Of a stretch of 64,000 nucleotides of DNA, positions 63,765 through 64,000 are shown in pieces. Position 1 is the stretch's first letter. Each line of letters opens with the position of its first letter. This DNA is from Wuchereria bancrofti (lineage: Eukaryota > Nematoda > Chromadorea > Rhabditida > Onchocercidae). Below the pieces are notes generated by a model. It searched no databases, was not told the DNA's origin, and saw nothing but the letters and a program-made list of their open reading frames with translations. Location of the stretch: the NCBI GenBank assembly GCA_005281725.1, contig SSBO01000012.1, positions 14,251,088-14,315,087 on the forward strand. Direction: 5' to 3'. The position numbers and the translations under genes are program-made.

Positions 63765-64000
63765 CTGTAATCGAGATTTTGGCTGATAAATTCAATTTTA
63801 TCGCATTCCTTATCCAGATTTTCTCAAAGAAATAATTTCAAAATTCTTGAGAAATCGAGAGCTCCTTCCTCCTAAATTATCTACTCGATATATAAATGAT
63901 AATGCTATTCCCTTCTTTCCATATCTAATCAGAACACATATCATCCGTCCTATTTCAAGAAGTAAATTAATTGTGAACCTCAATACCTTTGAAATCTGAT
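63765..64000 (-). other. intron of the ET-module-like gene (partial)
   Basis: AT-rich sequence upstream of the ET-module exon. No coding stretch with family resemblance seen. Confidence 0.4.

Noticed and set aside
1..64000. tRNA, rRNA, spliced-leader RNA genes, CRISPR arrays, autonomous transposons
   Set aside because: No internal promoter boxes with a cloverleaf, no rRNA-like blocks, no regularly spaced identical repeats and no transposase or reverse transcriptase reading frames were found by eye.

Overview
The window is nuclear DNA from a nematode, most likely a clade III / filarial-type parasite. The pointers are very AT-rich intergenic DNA, short coding exons with GT..AG introns, protein families typical of nematodes (transthyretin-like, ET-module/Ly6-like, UNC-93-like) and candidate spliced-leader acceptors just before start codons. 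Species assignment is inference. Apart from one 119-codon reading frame that may be a terminal exon, the real genes are multi-exon; I assembled their models by hand from splice sites, reading phase and family resemblance.

Layout, left to right. (1) 667-848 (-): the first coding exon of a discoidin domain receptor (DDR) tyrosine kinase; the rest of the gene lies left of the window. (2) 0.85-12.9 kb: gene-poor DNA holding a 1,695-bp exact duplication (6529-8223 and 8225-9919) separated by one N, which looks like two overlapping contig ends that were never merged. (3) 12.9-22.5 kb (+): sparse coding-like exons of an unrecognised gene with very long introns and two possible 3' ends. (4) 23,985-28,707 (-): an 11-exon gene for a 529-residue protein I do not recognise. 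(5) 29,714-34,747 (-): a 9-exon UNC-93-like membrane transporter of 462 residues. (6) 38-44 kb (+): a basic, aromatic-rich small reading frame, a complete 3-exon transthyretin-like secreted protein (176 residues) and a 119-residue unassigned reading frame. (7) 47.5-51.5 kb (-): a two-sushi-domain secreted or surface protein whose 5' end may include an ET-module-like exon. (8) 52.9-62.7 kb (-): a long ankyrin-repeat protein, the nematode counterpart of ANKRD28/44/52 (PP6 regulatory ankyrin subunit), resolved into 17 ankyrin-coding exons plus a start exon. (9) 63.6-63.8 kb (-): an exon of an ET-module/Ly6-like gene that continues to the right.

The genes do not form one pathway. They are neighbours with separate roles: receptor signalling, membrane transport, secreted proteins, phosphatase scaffolding. 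The most useful outputs are the exon structures, which are absent from single-frame ORF calls; the unrecognised 529-residue gene; the probable assembly duplication; and a diverged inverted pair of about 170-bp interspersed repeats at 51.5 and 57.7 kb. I saw no CRISPR array, bacterial operon, tRNA or rRNA, and no convincing transposase or reverse transcriptase.
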